Below are positions 1-9,647 of a stretch of DNA of 57,052 bases, in pieces. This DNA is from Sulfuritalea sp. (lineage in GTDB: Bacteria > Pseudomonadota > Gammaproteobacteria > Burkholderiales > Rhodocyclaceae). The notes under the pieces were generated by a model, which searched no databases, was not told the origin of the DNA, and worked only from the letters and a program-made list of their open reading frames with translations. The number at the start of each line of letters is the position of its first letter. Position 1 is the first letter of the stretch. Both the position numbers and the translations under genes were made by a program. Location of the stretch: positions 1-57,052 of the forward strand of contig JADJQA010000053.1 of NCBI GenBank assembly GCA_016712985.1. Direction: 5' to 3'.

Positions 1-23
1 AGGCCGACAAGCCGAGGTCGTCC

Positions 24-1480
24 GTGATGGGCGCAAGCGGCTATATCGGCACCAACCTCGTCGTGGAACTCGCCGCGCGGCACCCCAGTCAGAGCCGCCG
101 CCCCGCGCTGGCGGTACTCGCGGCGCGCAACTGGGAAGGAGTCGGGCTGGCCGAGGCCGACTTGCTGGACTGGCGTCGCTGGAAGCGGCGCTGGCCGACA
201 GGACGTCGCCTACTATCTGGTCCATTGCATGCGCCGGTGACGATTTCAAGGACATCGAGCGGCGCGGCGCGGAGGAACTTCGCCGCCGCGGCGCGTGCCG
301 GCGTCAAGCGCATCGTCTATCTCCGGCGGCCTGATTCCGCGCGGCGCAGATTCCCGCGCGCGCACCTGATCTCACGCCGCGTCACGGAAATCCTGCGCGA
401 CGGCACCGTCCCCGTCACCGAACTGCGCGCCAGCATCATCGTCGGTCCAGCGGCTGCCCCTCGTTCGAGATCATTCGCGATCTGGTGAACCACCTGCCGG
501 TGATGCTCACGCCGCGCTGGGTGCAGTCGAAATCGCCGCCGATCGCGCTGTCCAACGTGCTCAACTACCTGATCGAGGTGGCCGCCAAGCCCCGGGCAGA
601 GAGGGCGCATTTACGATATCGCCGGCCCGGAGGTCCTCAGCTACAAGGAGTTGATGCTGCAATACGGGCAGGCGGTGGGCAAGTCGCCGCTGATCGTCGC
701 GGTGCCGGTACTCAGCCCGCGCCTGTCATCCTACTGGTTGCGCATCGTCACGGCGGTGCCGACCAGCACCGGCCGCGCCCTGATCGACGGGCTGAAGCTG
801 CACATCGAGGCCGATGACACCGAGATCCGCGCGCTGATCCCGCAGCGCCTGCTGACTTACGCCGAAGCCGTCCAGCAGGTCTTCGAGGTCGAGCGGCGGC
901 ACGCGGTGGCGGCGCGCTGGACCGAAGGCGCGCTGATGTATCGCGACTACAACCCCGACTACGCCTTCTATGCCAAACGCGACAGCAGCTCGTTCATCGC
1001 GCGCGCCTCGCCCGAGGCGGTCTGGGACCAGGTGGCGGCGATCGGCGGAGAAAACCGCTACTACGTCTACAACTGGCTCTGGGGCATCCGCGAGACCATC
1101 GACTGGGCACTGGGCGGCCCGGGGCGCAGCCACGGCAGGCGCGACCCGCACGATGTGCGCGTCGGCGACGCAATCGATTCCTGGCGCGTCATCGGCGCCG
1201 ACCCGCCACGGCGCCTGACGCTGGCCTTCGGCATGAAGGCGCCGGGGCCGGCGTGCTGGAGTTCGAGATCACCCCGGTGGGCCCCGCGCATGCGCGCATC
1301 ACGGTGACCGCCTACTGGCACCCGGCCGGCCCCCTGGGCCTGCTCTACTGGTACGCGCTCGCACCTTCGCATGGCCTGATTTTCCACGGCATGGCGCGAG
1401 CGATTGCACTGCGTGCCGAAGAAGCGCAGCGCACGCGTCCCGAAAAGCGGGAGGAGCTGCCAGCGGAGATGCCAGGATAA
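24..1480 (+). pseudogene. Broken SDR/NAD(P)-binding oxidoreductase with C-terminal DUF2867 domain
   Basis: The first codons give the Rossmann motif MGASGYIGTNLV of an atypical SDR (NmrA-like epimerase). Middle parts read AGVKRIVYL, TELRASIIVG and ALSNVLNYLIEVA. The C-terminal half (about 650-1480) has the DUF2867 signature AVWDQVAAIGGENRYYVYNW followed by a polar/hydrophobic tail. No single frame carries all of this. The reading moves between frames near 150-300, 480-620 and 1250, so at least four indels are needed to rebuild a protein of about 480 aa. I see decay, or badly assembled sequence at the window edge. The true start may lie just before the window, since the first bases already look coding. 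The family is usually annotated as an SDR oxidoreductase of unknown substrate. Confidence in the family is high; whether it is a true pseudogene is less sure. Confidence 0.75.
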
Positions 1481-1792
1481 TTGCCTCGTGTCGAGGGCTG
1501 GGACGCCATGCGGCCGGTCGTCACGGAAGCGCCCTGACCGCCTGCACTCCCGATCGCGGGGACAATTGTGTATCAGCAATTCGACCCGCCTCTGGGCAGG
1601 AAATGAAAGGGCCGCATTTTGGCCTGGTGGTCAGTGCGAAGGCCTGCAACAGCAGGGGGTTGGCGATGATCTTGCACATTTCACAAGGCGGCGTGGCGAC
1701 TGCGCGGCCCAATGGCACGGTCGTCAGGCTGATGGGATCGGGTACCGACACGCAAAGAGGCAGGCCGCTTTCCTGGTGGCTACCCGTGACTG
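1481..1792. other. Intergenic stretch, nothing recognised
   Basis: This stretch lies between the broken SDR gene and the convergent GNAT gene. Short open frames exist on both strands but none shows a known motif or convincing ribosome binding site. I see no repeat or terminator with a clear T-run. Confidence 0.4.
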
Positions 1793-2263
1793 TCAGGTCG
1801 TGATCAGGTCAAGTTCCAGCACCGTCCAGCAATCAACATCCTCAAGGCTGAATCCGTGCTTCTTCGGAGTCGTGCCGACGATGCGGTAACCAAGCCGTTC
1901 GACATACCAGCGGATGGTCTCCGGACGGTCGGTTTCAGTCCGCACGCGCCTGATGCCACGCCGGCGCATTTCATCAAGCCGCGCAGACTGCAACAGAAAG
2001 CCGACACCGCCACCCTTGAACGAGCGGTTCACGGCGAGGCTCGCGGTTTCCGGCGCATTCGGGCGAGTGGACAATGTAGCCACACGTACCGACAATGCGG
2101 CCGTCGACTTCGGCCACGAACCCGTTGGCGACGTCGATGCCGGTACGTTCAGGCTTGGGGTGTCACTCGAAGGTGGCCGTGGCGCCATGTTCCAACTTTC
2201 CAAAATAGCCATGCAGGCGGGCAGATCTTCGTCCCGCATCTTGCGGATTCGGACCTCACTCAT
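1793..2263 (-). pseudogene. GNAT family N-acetyltransferase, two compensating frameshifts
   Basis: The N-terminus MSEVRIRKMRDEDLPACMAI and the C-terminal half are typical of a GNAT acetyltransferase that would acetylate an amine from acetyl-CoA. The acetyl-CoA loop is SFKGGGVGFLLQ, followed by DEMRRRGIRRVRTETD and a closing strand WYVERLGYRIVGTTPKKHG. In the open frame, about 30 residues between 2040 and 2150 are nonsense for the family. The +1 frame there reads GFVAEVDGRIVGTCGYIVHS, which is exactly the missing beta-strand pair. So two opposite indels, near 2150 and near 2050, leave the frame open but scramble the core. The product is probably inactive unless these are sequence errors. Confidence 0.65.
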
Positions 2264-2356
2264 GCCCGCGCCTTGTCGGCAGGCCTGTCTTGCGTTCGAC
2301 GAAAGTGAAATGTTCGCTGGTACCCAAGGCCACCGGGTGGGGCGACACGGATTTGT

Positions 2357-3192
2357 TCATGATCGGGGCCCCAACCCGAGACGGCGGCGCACCTGACTTG
2401 GGCTGGCCAGCGCTCGTCCCAATGCCGCCGCCTGGGCAGCGATGCGCTCCACCAGTTGCACGTTGGTCGCAAGAACAGTTCGACCTTCGTCCAGCCAGAG
2501 ATTGTCCTCCAGTCCGGTACGCACGCCATGGCCGACGACTACACCCAATGCGTTGGCAAGCGCCTGGTGCCGACCGATGCCGGCCACTGCCCAAACCGAT
2601 TGCGGCGGCAGATCGGCCACCAGCATTCCCAGATGCAGCAGGCTGGCCTGGGCGGAACCGGGATTGCCCAGCAGAATGTTGAAATAAAAAGGTGGTCGAT
2701 CAGTCCTTGTCGATCAATACCTTCGCGAAATTCACCATGCCCAGATCGAACACTTCCGGCTCCGGCCGGATGCCGCGCTCTTGCATGATGGCGGCGAGGC
2801 GCATGACCGTCGACGGAGCGCTGACGCTGGCCTCGGAACTGAAATTCACCGAACCCAGGGTAAGGCTTGCCATATCCGGCTTTTGCTCGCCCTCCAAAGT
2901 CAGGCTGGCGGCGCGCAGGCCCAACTCGGGGCGCGCCGCCACTGGTCGTGGTGACGATGATCGCATCCGGCACGCGCGCCCCGGACGGCCGCAACCAGCT
3001 CGCCAAAAACCGCGCGGTCACAGCTCGGTGATCCGTCGGCAGCCCGCGCATGAAGGTGCAGCATACTGGCTCCCGCAGCACGGCAGAGCGCGCAATCCGC
3101 CGCCACCTCCTCGGCGTTCAAGGGCACATGAGGCGATTGAGCGCGGGTTGGAACCAGCCCGTTGGGGCAAGATTGACAATCAGTGGATCCAT
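2357..3192 (-). pseudogene. Beta-keto acid cleavage enzyme (BKACE, DUF849), frameshifted
   Basis: BKACE enzymes are zinc-dependent TIM barrels that condense a beta-keto acid with acetyl-CoA. Starting from ATG at 3192 the frame reads MDPLIVNLAPTG, then shifts into LVPTRAQSPHVPLNAEEVAA with the zinc motif MLHLHAR. It continues as DAIIVTTTSG in another frame, then SLTLGSVNFSSEASVSAP and a leucine-rich stretch. The end is FNILLGNPGSAQASLLHLGM joined across a shift to LVADLPPQSVWAVAGIGRHQ and VVVGHGVRTGLEDNLWL. The last piece holds the family's second histidine and the conserved Arg/Glu. At least four frames are visited, so this is a decayed copy. It would be close to the normal 270-300 aa if repaired. 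Confidence 0.75.
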
Positions 3193-3279
3193 GGGTACGG
3201 GCACGAGAAAGCGGTAAGAGCATTCTGCCACGGCCTGAAGCGCCGGCGCCGGCGCCGGCAAAAAGGCCGCGGCGAATCG

Positions 3280-3352
3280 ACGAAGCGGTCTGGGACCAGG
3301 TTGCGACGATCGGCGGCGAGAACCGCTATAGCGTCTTCAGTTGGCTCTGGTA
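3280..3352 (+). pseudogene. Duplicated fragment of the DUF2867 domain
   Basis: The frame reads DEAVWDQVATIGGENRYSVF then SWLW and a stop. This repeats the DUF2867 start of the broken SDR gene at about 1009-1081, with roughly 80% base identity by eye over about 70 bp. It looks like the scar of a duplicated or recombined copy. The upstream 3241-3268 is a short GCCGGC-rich simple repeat. Confidence 0.65.
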
Positions 3353-3399
3353 GATCCATCTCGGCCATGTCCCTGCCGTCCTCGCGGACGCAGAACGGC

Positions 3400-5148
3400 C
3401 TACCAGCGGAGGGTGGCGTGGTCGGCGATCTCCACCAGTTGATCGGCATGACTCCTCGCGACTTCCCTCCATGTCGGATCGAGGCATGCGGAGGCGAGCA
3501 CAATTGTCCGACTGGTGCGCCCGGCCGGCAGGCCTTCGCTTCTTAGCTGCGCTGGATCGGCGACGAGTATAAGAGAGGCGACGCCGGGGTGCTTGACGAG
3601 CCGGTCCATTGCCTGATGGACGGAAGCAAGGACGTCGGGAAATGCTAGTGAGCCCAGACCCGTGCGCCCACCGCAGGCCCAGCCGACCGAGGGCGCGAGC
3701 GGAAGTCGGGCCCGGATCGCTTCATGGTCCGCCGCCGGCGCTATGACGAGCGTGTACGGCAGGCGCGCGGGGCGGTCACCAAGGATGGTGCGGGCGATCT
3801 CCTCGGCCGGAACGCCCGCCATCAGCGGCACGCGCAGGCCGGGGGTGAGGTTGATCTCGATGAAGGCGCCCTGCTCGAAGCAGGAGCGGCCAATGTCGGT
3901 TGCAATGTAGTCCAATCCGCAGCTAGCCACGCCGAACGCCCGGGCGAGCGCCTCGGCCATGACGGCCACGTCGGGGTGTACCTGCTCGGTCACGTCGCAG
4001 TAGGCAGCTCCGGCCGAAAGCAGCGGGATGTCGAGCAGGCGGACCCGGACGCCGGCAGCCGGGATATCCTCCGGACCGAAACCCTGCCGGCGCAACACGG
4101 ACCGAAATTCCGACTGAAGGGGGACGGGGCCAACGAAACCCCCTGGGCGAGTCTGCCGGCGGAGGGGCTCGTTGCGGGCTTCGGTGAGCGACAGCAGCGT
4201 CGACCGGCCGTCGCCCACGACATACGGACGATCCCGACGGATGGTTTTCCAGAGCCGGCCACGGACGACGACCAGCCGGAATACCTCACCTTCGACGTGG
4301 CGCTCGATCATGATGCCGCCCGCAGTGTGTCTTGCCGCCTCGCGGAAGCCTTGAACCAACTGTCCGTGGTCGCGTATGTCCGTCGTCACGCCTCGGCTGC
4401 GGCCGCGGTCGAGGGGCTTCGTCACGCAGGGGAAGCCGACCGTCCGGGCGGCTTGCTCAAGTTCCGCCTCCGACCGCACGATCATGCTCGGAGCCGTCGG
4501 GACGCCGAGCGCGCGGAATATCTCCTTGCTCAGCGCCTTGTCGCGGGCCCAGGACTGTCCTCGCGCGGAGTCTCCCATGGGCGACGACTCGAAAAAGATC
4601 TCGGAGCGCCCACCCCAGCCGAACTGCCATAAGCGCGTTCCCGGCACGTGCCGTCGGTAGGGCAGGTCGTGCTTCCGCGCATAGTCGATCAGGAACTGGG
4701 CCTGGAAGTCCGGGTTGATCGTTCGGCAGGCCTGCCACAAGCGCTCGAGGGCTTCCGTGAACTCGGTCACAGGGAGTCTGTCGATGTCCGCGAGCAGTTG
4801 TGCCGCGAGCGCGAGGGCGTCGAACGAGAGCTTCGGATGGTAGAAGCCGAGCGCGACCCGGATGTCGTCCGTGGTCCGGATCACGAGCGCCGTCGTGAGT
4901 CCTCCGCCGAATTCATTCAGCGCCGCGAGGGCCCAATGAGCGATGAAGCGTCCGACGGCCGCTTCATCGACGGGCCCTTCGGTCGCGGGCGGTGCAAACC
5001 AGGCCGCGCAGGCCTGGCTGACGCGGGTCATCTTTTCGGCCGCTTCGGCGACAAAGCCGGCGGAGACGCGCAGGGACCCGACGACGACGGGGCCCGATGC
5101 GTGGGGGTTGGGTCCGAAGTAAGTGGCCAGGTGGCGGAGGTCGATCAT
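3400..5148 (-). CDS. Cyanophycin-synthetase-like ATP-grasp enzyme lacking the Mur-ligase half
   Basis: This is a 582-aa protein. The N-terminal 165 residues resemble the N domain of CphA-type enzymes. The ATP-grasp region follows: SKEIFRALGVPTAPSMIV near 207-224, VTKPLDRGRSRGV near 242-254, and the metal-binding E-x-N in FIEINLTPGLR near 429-439. After residue 450 a full-length CphA would have a Mur-ligase-like domain with a GKT loop. Here there is only a 130-aa tail of different sequence (LPYTLVIAPAADHEAIRARL). It probably forms an amide bond between a carboxylate and an amine with ATP; substrate unknown. Its ATG overlaps the stop of the upstream sulfotransferase remnant (ATGA), so it was in the same operon. 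This and the complete CphA homologue upstream look like diverged paralogues. It is the most downstream gene of the cluster. Confidence 0.75.
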   Translation of the reverse strand: MIDLRHLATYFGPNPHASGPVVVGSLRVSAGFVAEAAEKMTRVSQACAAWFAPPATEGPVDEAAVGRFIAHWALAALNEFGGGLTTALVIRTTDDIRVALGFYHPKLSFDALALAAQLLADIDRLPVTEFTEALERLWQACRTINPDFQAQFLIDYARKHDLPYRRHVPGTRLWQFGWGGRSEIFFESSPMGDSARGQSWARDKALSKEIFRALGVPTAPSMIVRSEAELEQAARTVGFPCVTKPLDRGRSRGVTTDIRDHGQLVQGFREAARHTAGGIMIERHVEGEVFRLVVVRGRLWKTIRRDRPYVVGDGRSTLLSLTEARNEPLRRQTRPGGFVGPVPLQSEFRSVLRRQGFGPEDIPAAGVRVRLLDIPLLSAGAAYCDVTEQVHPDVAVMAEALARAFGVASCGLDYIATDIGRSCFEQGAFIEINLTPGLRVPLMAGVPAEEIARTILGDRPARLPYTLVIAPAADHEAIRARLPLAPSVGWACGGRTGLGSLAFPDVLASVHQAMDRLVKHPGVASLILVADPAQLRSEGLPAGRTSRTIVLASACLDPTWREVARSHADQLVEIADHATLRW

Positions 5149-5415
5149 CGATTCTCGTTTTCAGTATTCGCGAGCGCGTCAAACCTGGATCGGCCGGTCC
5201 CGACCTCGGCACGGGCCGCGGCGAGACAGGCGGGGTCCGTCACACCCATGAAAGCCGCGAGACGATCGACCGGCCTGCAAGTGTCGGTGACGATCTCTTC
5301 ATAAACCAGGTGCAGCCCCGGGTCCGCTCCCAGTCGCGAAAGCACGCGCGCGCGACGAGCGACGTCCCGCTGCGGAAAGGACCCAGGACGACATAGCACC
5401 GGGGAGGCAACGGCA
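5146..5415 (-). pseudogene. Sulfotransferase remnant, internally deleted and frameshifted
   Basis: The start CYVVLGPFRSGTSLVAR is the 5'-phosphosulfate loop of a PAPS sulfotransferase. One base out of frame, it continues as VLSRLGADPGLHLVYEEIVT and then RPVDRLAAFMGVTDPACL, which corresponds to the far C-terminal part of the family. Roughly 100-150 residues that normally lie between, including the 3'-phosphate site, are missing. Its last codons overlap the start of the ATP-grasp gene. Confidence 0.55.
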
Positions 5416-5429
5416 CGCGGGATAGGGAT

Positions 5430-5604
5430 TTCAAACACACGACGCCAAGTATCCTTGGCCGCCGCACCTCGGTCAACACGAGTCGCCGAAGGTGGCCCGG
5501 AAACTCGACGAGTCTTTCGGCCAACCCTTCCTTCTCCGCCAGAGGGACGCCCAGTTGCCCGGCGCAAGGTGATGCGTTCAAGGCTGCGCTGGATGTTCCC
5601 GATG
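5430..5604 (-). pseudogene. Remnant of a second CapK/PaaK-like gene (C-terminal end)
   Basis: Immediately after the CphA-like stop codon the minus strand reads IQRSLERITLRRATGRP and then, in a shifted frame, GLAERLVEFPGH. The intact capK-like gene at 8232-9647 ends with IQRSLERVTLRLATERP and GLAEKLVEFLGH. The DNA at 5503-5594 and 8343-8440 is clearly homologous. This is the 3' end of a duplicated copy whose front has been lost. Confidence 0.7.
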
Positions 5605-5606
5605 AC

Positions 5607-8228
5607 TCAATTCTCCGGCGGCAGGATGCGTCCCAGAACCAGGTTCGTTGCATAGGCGGCAACGACCAGCAGATCGTCTTCCGAGACGCTTGCCTTCGCT
5701 TCGTCCAGGGCCCCGGCAAGATCCCCGATACAGGCAATCTGCTCCGCGGCTGCGCCGCCCTGCAGCAGACCCCGGCGCAACAGGGCGGGAACATCGTCCG
5801 CCGCGCGACCCCGCAGGTCGGTGAAGTTCGAGCAGATGTAGCGATCGAACTTGCCGGCGAAGGCTTTTGCGGCACCCATGATGAAATCATCGGGTCGGTT
5901 TCCGACCGCAGTCAATACCAGCAGGCGCCGGCCCTCGATCGGCAGGTTCCGCGCCACCGAGGCTAGTTCCGCGCTGGCCTCGGGGCCATCGGCCCAGTCC
6001 AACAGAGCAGTGAAGGGCAGGTTCCGCAAGAGGTTGAGTCGCCCTGGGTTGGTCTCGACCGTGGACGCAAAGCCGCGCAAGGCGGATGCGGCCGTCGCAA
6101 AGGGAATCCCGAGCCCGTGTGCCAGGGCAAGCGCAAATGCGGCATTGACCGCCTTTCCCATCGCCAGACCGCCAAGGGTCGCGGGTATGTCGCGGATATC
6201 CAGCGCGCCAACCTTCGCTGCGCCTTCCGCCAGCACGATAGAGGCCCCCGGACCATCCCCGGCAATGCTTGCCGTACAGCCACCCGAGGCGCGATGCGCA
6301 GCCATTTCCGCGCTTTGCGGATTCCGGCTGAACAGGCAAAGTCGGCGGCTGCGCACATGCGCGCGCATCGCCAGGCACAGGGGATCGTCCGCGTTGAGAA
6401 CCACAAGCTCGCCGCAATTCTCGGCGATGATGCGTTTCACCCTTGCCATTTCTTCGCGGCTATTGATGCCGTCCAGTCCCAAATGGTTGTCCAGCACGTT
6501 GAGAACAGCCCCCACGTCGAAGCGATCGACCACCATGCCGGCCCGGACCAAGCCGCCGCGCGCCATTTCGAAGACGCCTGCCTCGACATCCGGGTGCAGC
6601 ATGAGATTGCAGGCGGCGGTCCCCCCTGCGTGATCGCCACTATGCTTTGGGCGATTATCGATATAGCTTCCCTGGGTGGTCGACAGCGCAACCCGCTTTC
6701 CCGTGGCGGCAAGGATGTGGGCGACCATTCGGCAGGTGGTGGTCTTGCCGATGCTGCCCGTGACCGCAACGGTGGGTATGCGCGTGGGCGTCGACCGAGG
6801 TGCCAGCAGATCGAGAATCGGACCGACCACGTCCCGTTGCGTGGGGTTGGCGATCCAGTGCGGACGCAGTCCGGGATTCGCATTGACCTCTATCACGCCG
6901 CCTCCGACGTCGCGCCATGAACGACGGATATCTACGGTCAGGAAGTCTATGCCCGCCACGTCGAGGCCCACGACCCGGGCAACATCCTCCGCCAATCGGG
7001 CATTGTCGGGATGCATGATGTCGGTTACATCCTCGGCAGTCCCGCCGCGCGAAACGTTCGCGGTCCCCCGCAGCGGCACGCGCCGGTGTTCCGCCAGGAT
7101 GGATGCCGCAGCCAGGCCCTGCCGGGCTAGGATGCCTGTTGCCTCCTGGTCGATCTCGACAAACTCCATCAGCTTCTGGTACCCAAACCCGCGACGCGGG
7201 TCGCGATTGAGTTCGGCGACCAGTTCGGCGACGGTCGACCGGCCATTGCCGACAACGAAAGCGGGCAGCCGGCGCGCGCCGGCTATCAAGCGCCCTCCCA
7301 CCACCAGCAGACGGTGGTCATCACCCGCCACGAGGGACTCAACCACCACGCTGTCGCCGCCTGCGGCAGCGACTAGGCAGGCCTGACGAACTTGTTCCGG
7401 CGCCGCGAGACCGACGCTGACGCCACGCCCTTTTCCGCCATGGCAGGGTTTGACGACTACCGGATAGCCGATCGACTGAGCGGCCTGTACCGCCTGGTCG
7501 GCATTCTGGACAAGGTGCTGTAACGGCTGGGGAAATCCAAGGCGTTGAAGCAACTGATGGGTTGCGGCCTTGTTGCCGGTGAGCCTCACGGCAAAGTAGC
7601 TTGTGGTTTCGAGCATGGTTTCATGCAGGCGACGCCCATGTCTGCCCTGCCCAAGCTGGACCATGCGGTGCGGAAATCCAAGGCGAAACCATGGGATGTC
7701 GCGTTGATCGGCCGCGCGCAGCAGCGCGAGGGTGAGCTGGTCGAGGCTCACCGAGTGGGCCGTGTCGACAAAGTTGCGGTAGCGTTGGGCGGTTTCCCTG
7801 ATGAGTTCCGCTTCGCGCTCGGAATCGGGATGGGTCGCCAGGAAAAGCGCAGCGCTGCTCGCCGCCATTTGCCAAGCGGCGATTCCCACGGCCGGGATCT
7901 CGCACTGTATCGCCACCCGAACCACGGTGCCCGACGACCCCAGAAGCGTGGCGAAAGAGGCGGGCCTGACACAGAGGTTGCGCTGCAGCACCAGTGTGAC
8001 GTAAAGCATCACATCAACGAGTATTTGATGGGCCCGCGTTGCCTCTAGCCAGGCTTCCCGCAGGGAGTGCAGCAGCGCCGGCGCCCGCCCTGCCGACCAC
8101 CCGGCGCAGGGACCGACTGCACTCCGAGGCGATTGAAGCAGGCCCGCGAGGTCGGACGCCAGCACCAGCACGGAGTCCCGGTGATGGATGTTCGGACCTG
8201 CGAGAAATCGTGCGGACAATACTTCCAC
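5607..8228 (-). CDS. Cyanophycin synthetase-like ATP-grasp/Mur ligase protein
   Basis: At 873 aa this has the size and order of cyanophycin synthetase CphA: an N domain (1-210), an ATP-grasp domain (about 215-455, VVVKPCHGGKGRGVSVG near 257-273, metal-binding IEVNANPGLR near 446-455) and a Mur-ligase-like domain. The Mur P-loop is GSIGKTTT at 491-498; CphA enzymes usually have GTNGKTTT. It is followed by FEMARGGLVRAGMVVDRFDV and LNADDP. CphA makes the arginine/aspartate polymer cyanophycin, but the altered P-loop and the capK neighbour suggest a different product. It starts 3 bp after the upstream capK-like gene, which implies translational coupling. No cyanophycinase is in the window. Confidence 0.8.
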   Translation of the reverse strand: MEVLSARFLAGPNIHHRDSVLVLASDLAGLLQSPRSAVGPCAGWSAGRAPALLHSLREAWLEATRAHQILVDVMLYVTLVLQRNLCVRPASFATLLGSSGTVVRVAIQCEIPAVGIAAWQMAASSAALFLATHPDSEREAELIRETAQRYRNFVDTAHSVSLDQLTLALLRAADQRDIPWFRLGFPHRMVQLGQGRHGRRLHETMLETTSYFAVRLTGNKAATHQLLQRLGFPQPLQHLVQNADQAVQAAQSIGYPVVVKPCHGGKGRGVSVGLAAPEQVRQACLVAAAGGDSVVVESLVAGDDHRLLVVGGRLIAGARRLPAFVVGNGRSTVAELVAELNRDPRRGFGYQKLMEFVEIDQEATGILARQGLAAASILAEHRRVPLRGTANVSRGGTAEDVTDIMHPDNARLAEDVARVVGLDVAGIDFLTVDIRRSWRDVGGGVIEVNANPGLRPHWIANPTQRDVVGPILDLLAPRSTPTRIPTVAVTGSIGKTTTCRMVAHILAATGKRVALSTTQGSYIDNRPKHSGDHAGGTAACNLMLHPDVEAGVFEMARGGLVRAGMVVDRFDVGAVLNVLDNHLGLDGINSREEMARVKRIIAENCGELVVLNADDPLCLAMRAHVRSRRLCLFSRNPQSAEMAAHRASGGCTASIAGDGPGASIVLAEGAAKVGALDIRDIPATLGGLAMGKAVNAAFALALAHGLGIPFATAASALRGFASTVETNPGRLNLLRNLPFTALLDWADGPEASAELASVARNLPIEGRRLLVLTAVGNRPDDFIMGAAKAFAGKFDRYICSNFTDLRGRAADDVPALLRRGLLQGGAAAEQIACIGDLAGALDEAKASVSEDDLLVVAAYATNLVLGRILPPEN

Positions 8229-8231
8229 GGT

Positions 8232-9647
8232 TCAATCGCCGGCCTTGATTTCGCAGACGAAGTCTTCGAACTTGCCGCCGGGACCGCGTGGAATGTTCGG
8301 TGTGCAGTAGTCGAAATCCACGGCGAAGCGGTGACCCAGGAACTCGACGAGTTTTTCAGCCAACCCGCTCTCTTCCGCAACGCTCCGCGGACGCTCAGTG
8401 GCCAGGCGCAAGGTGACGCGTTCAAGGCTGCGCTGGATGATCTGGTACTGACGCACCGGTGCGATTTCGCGATAGCCGAGGGCGCCGACCATCGGCCAGT
8501 ACCGCCGACCGTCCGGCAAACGCAAAAAATTGCGCTGGCGCCCGAGGATGCGCCGAATCTTCGGCAGGCCGCGGCCGCAGACGCAAGGACCATCGGCCAC
8601 TGCAAGATCGCTCAGGTCGTAGCGGATCAGGGGTGTCGCGAAGTTGTGCAGGTCGGTGACGACCACGCGCCCCATTTCACCTGCGGCACACGGCTGATCG
8701 TCGTCGCGCAGAAGCTCGATCACGACGCCTTCGGCCATCACGTGATAGCCGCCGGCCTGCGGACACTCGATGGCGATGACGCCGACTTCCTGGGTGCTGT
8801 AGAGGTCCGCAATGCCCACCCCGAGCACGTGCCGGCAGCGCTCGCGCAGTGAATCATGCAGGGTCTCGCCGATGGTTCGTACCTGCTTCAGGCGGCCCAA
8901 TCCGGCAAGCTGATCGGGATCGGCCTCGGCCAGATCGAGCAGCGCGGAAAGGTTGTTCGGGTAGGTGAGCAGATAGGCCGGCATGACCTGCCGCAGCCAC
9001 TCGACCTGGCGCACGATGTCGGTTTGCAGATTCAGCCCATGAGACGGCCCCGAGGCAAACAGATGGTTAACCGGAGCGCCCCAGTCGGTCGATGAAACGC
9101 CGCGTCGTGCCGTATCCTCGGCAGCCAACTGGGCGCGGATGATCGCCAGCGATTGCGAGAAATCGCGCTGCTGCCAGAGGTGCTCGCGCAGGGTCATCGC
9201 CATCCAGATCAGGCCATTGAGTTCGGTCCGGCGCACGGCGACCGGCTCGCCGGTCGAACCGGTGCTCCGGTTCAACGCGACCTTGCCGTGCTCGGGCGGC
9301 AGCCAGGCGCAATCGATCTCCGCGCGACGCGACTGCAGGTCGCTGCGCCGCATCAGCGGAATCGCCGACAGGCACTCCCGCAATTCCTGACCCGGAATCG
9401 GACGAAATCCTGCGAGCCGTTCGGCGAAAAACCCGGAATGGCGTCGCGCATGTTCGATCAATGCACCGAGTTGTCGCATCTGCGACTGCTCGATCGCTTC
9501 GACGGGCAACCACTGCGATTGCTCAAGTTGCGCCAGCAATGCGGTCAGCAGCAAGCCTTGCCGGCCTGGCACGGCAGGCCAGACGAGGCCCGGCAGACGC
9601 GACAGCATCGCTGGCCATGCCGGGCCCGGACTCTGGCAGTCCTTCAC
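8232..9647 (-). CDS. CapK/phenylacetate-CoA ligase-like adenylate-forming enzyme
   Basis: This 471-aa protein belongs to the PaaK/CapK branch of adenylate-forming enzymes, which activate a carboxylate as an acyl-AMP. Visible motifs are the phosphate loop NRSTGSTGEPVAVRRT, the YSTQEVGVIAIECP block (counterpart of the A5 motif), the ATPLIRYDLSDLA hinge approach, and GRQRNFLRLPDGRRYWP near the C-terminal lid. The GTG start overlaps the stop of a 62-aa ORF (GTGA), and the stop is 3 bp before the CphA-like gene. Pairing with a CphA homologue suggests that it primes or tailors a peptide made by the ATP-grasp enzymes. This is inference; the substrate cannot be read from sequence. Confidence 0.75.
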   Translation of the reverse strand: MKDCQSPGPAWPAMLSRLPGLVWPAVPGRQGLLLTALLAQLEQSQWLPVEAIEQSQMRQLGALIEHARRHSGFFAERLAGFRPIPGQELRECLSAIPLMRRSDLQSRRAEIDCAWLPPEHGKVALNRSTGSTGEPVAVRRTELNGLIWMAMTLREHLWQQRDFSQSLAIIRAQLAAEDTARRGVSSTDWGAPVNHLFASGPSHGLNLQTDIVRQVEWLRQVMPAYLLTYPNNLSALLDLAEADPDQLAGLGRLKQVRTIGETLHDSLRERCRHVLGVGIADLYSTQEVGVIAIECPQAGGYHVMAEGVVIELLRDDDQPCAAGEMGRVVVTDLHNFATPLIRYDLSDLAVADGPCVCGRGLPKIRRILGRQRNFLRLPDGRRYWPMVGALGYREIAPVRQYQIIQRSLERVTLRLATERPRSVAEESGLAEKLVEFLGHRFAVDFDYCTPNIPRGPGGKFEDFVCEIKAGD

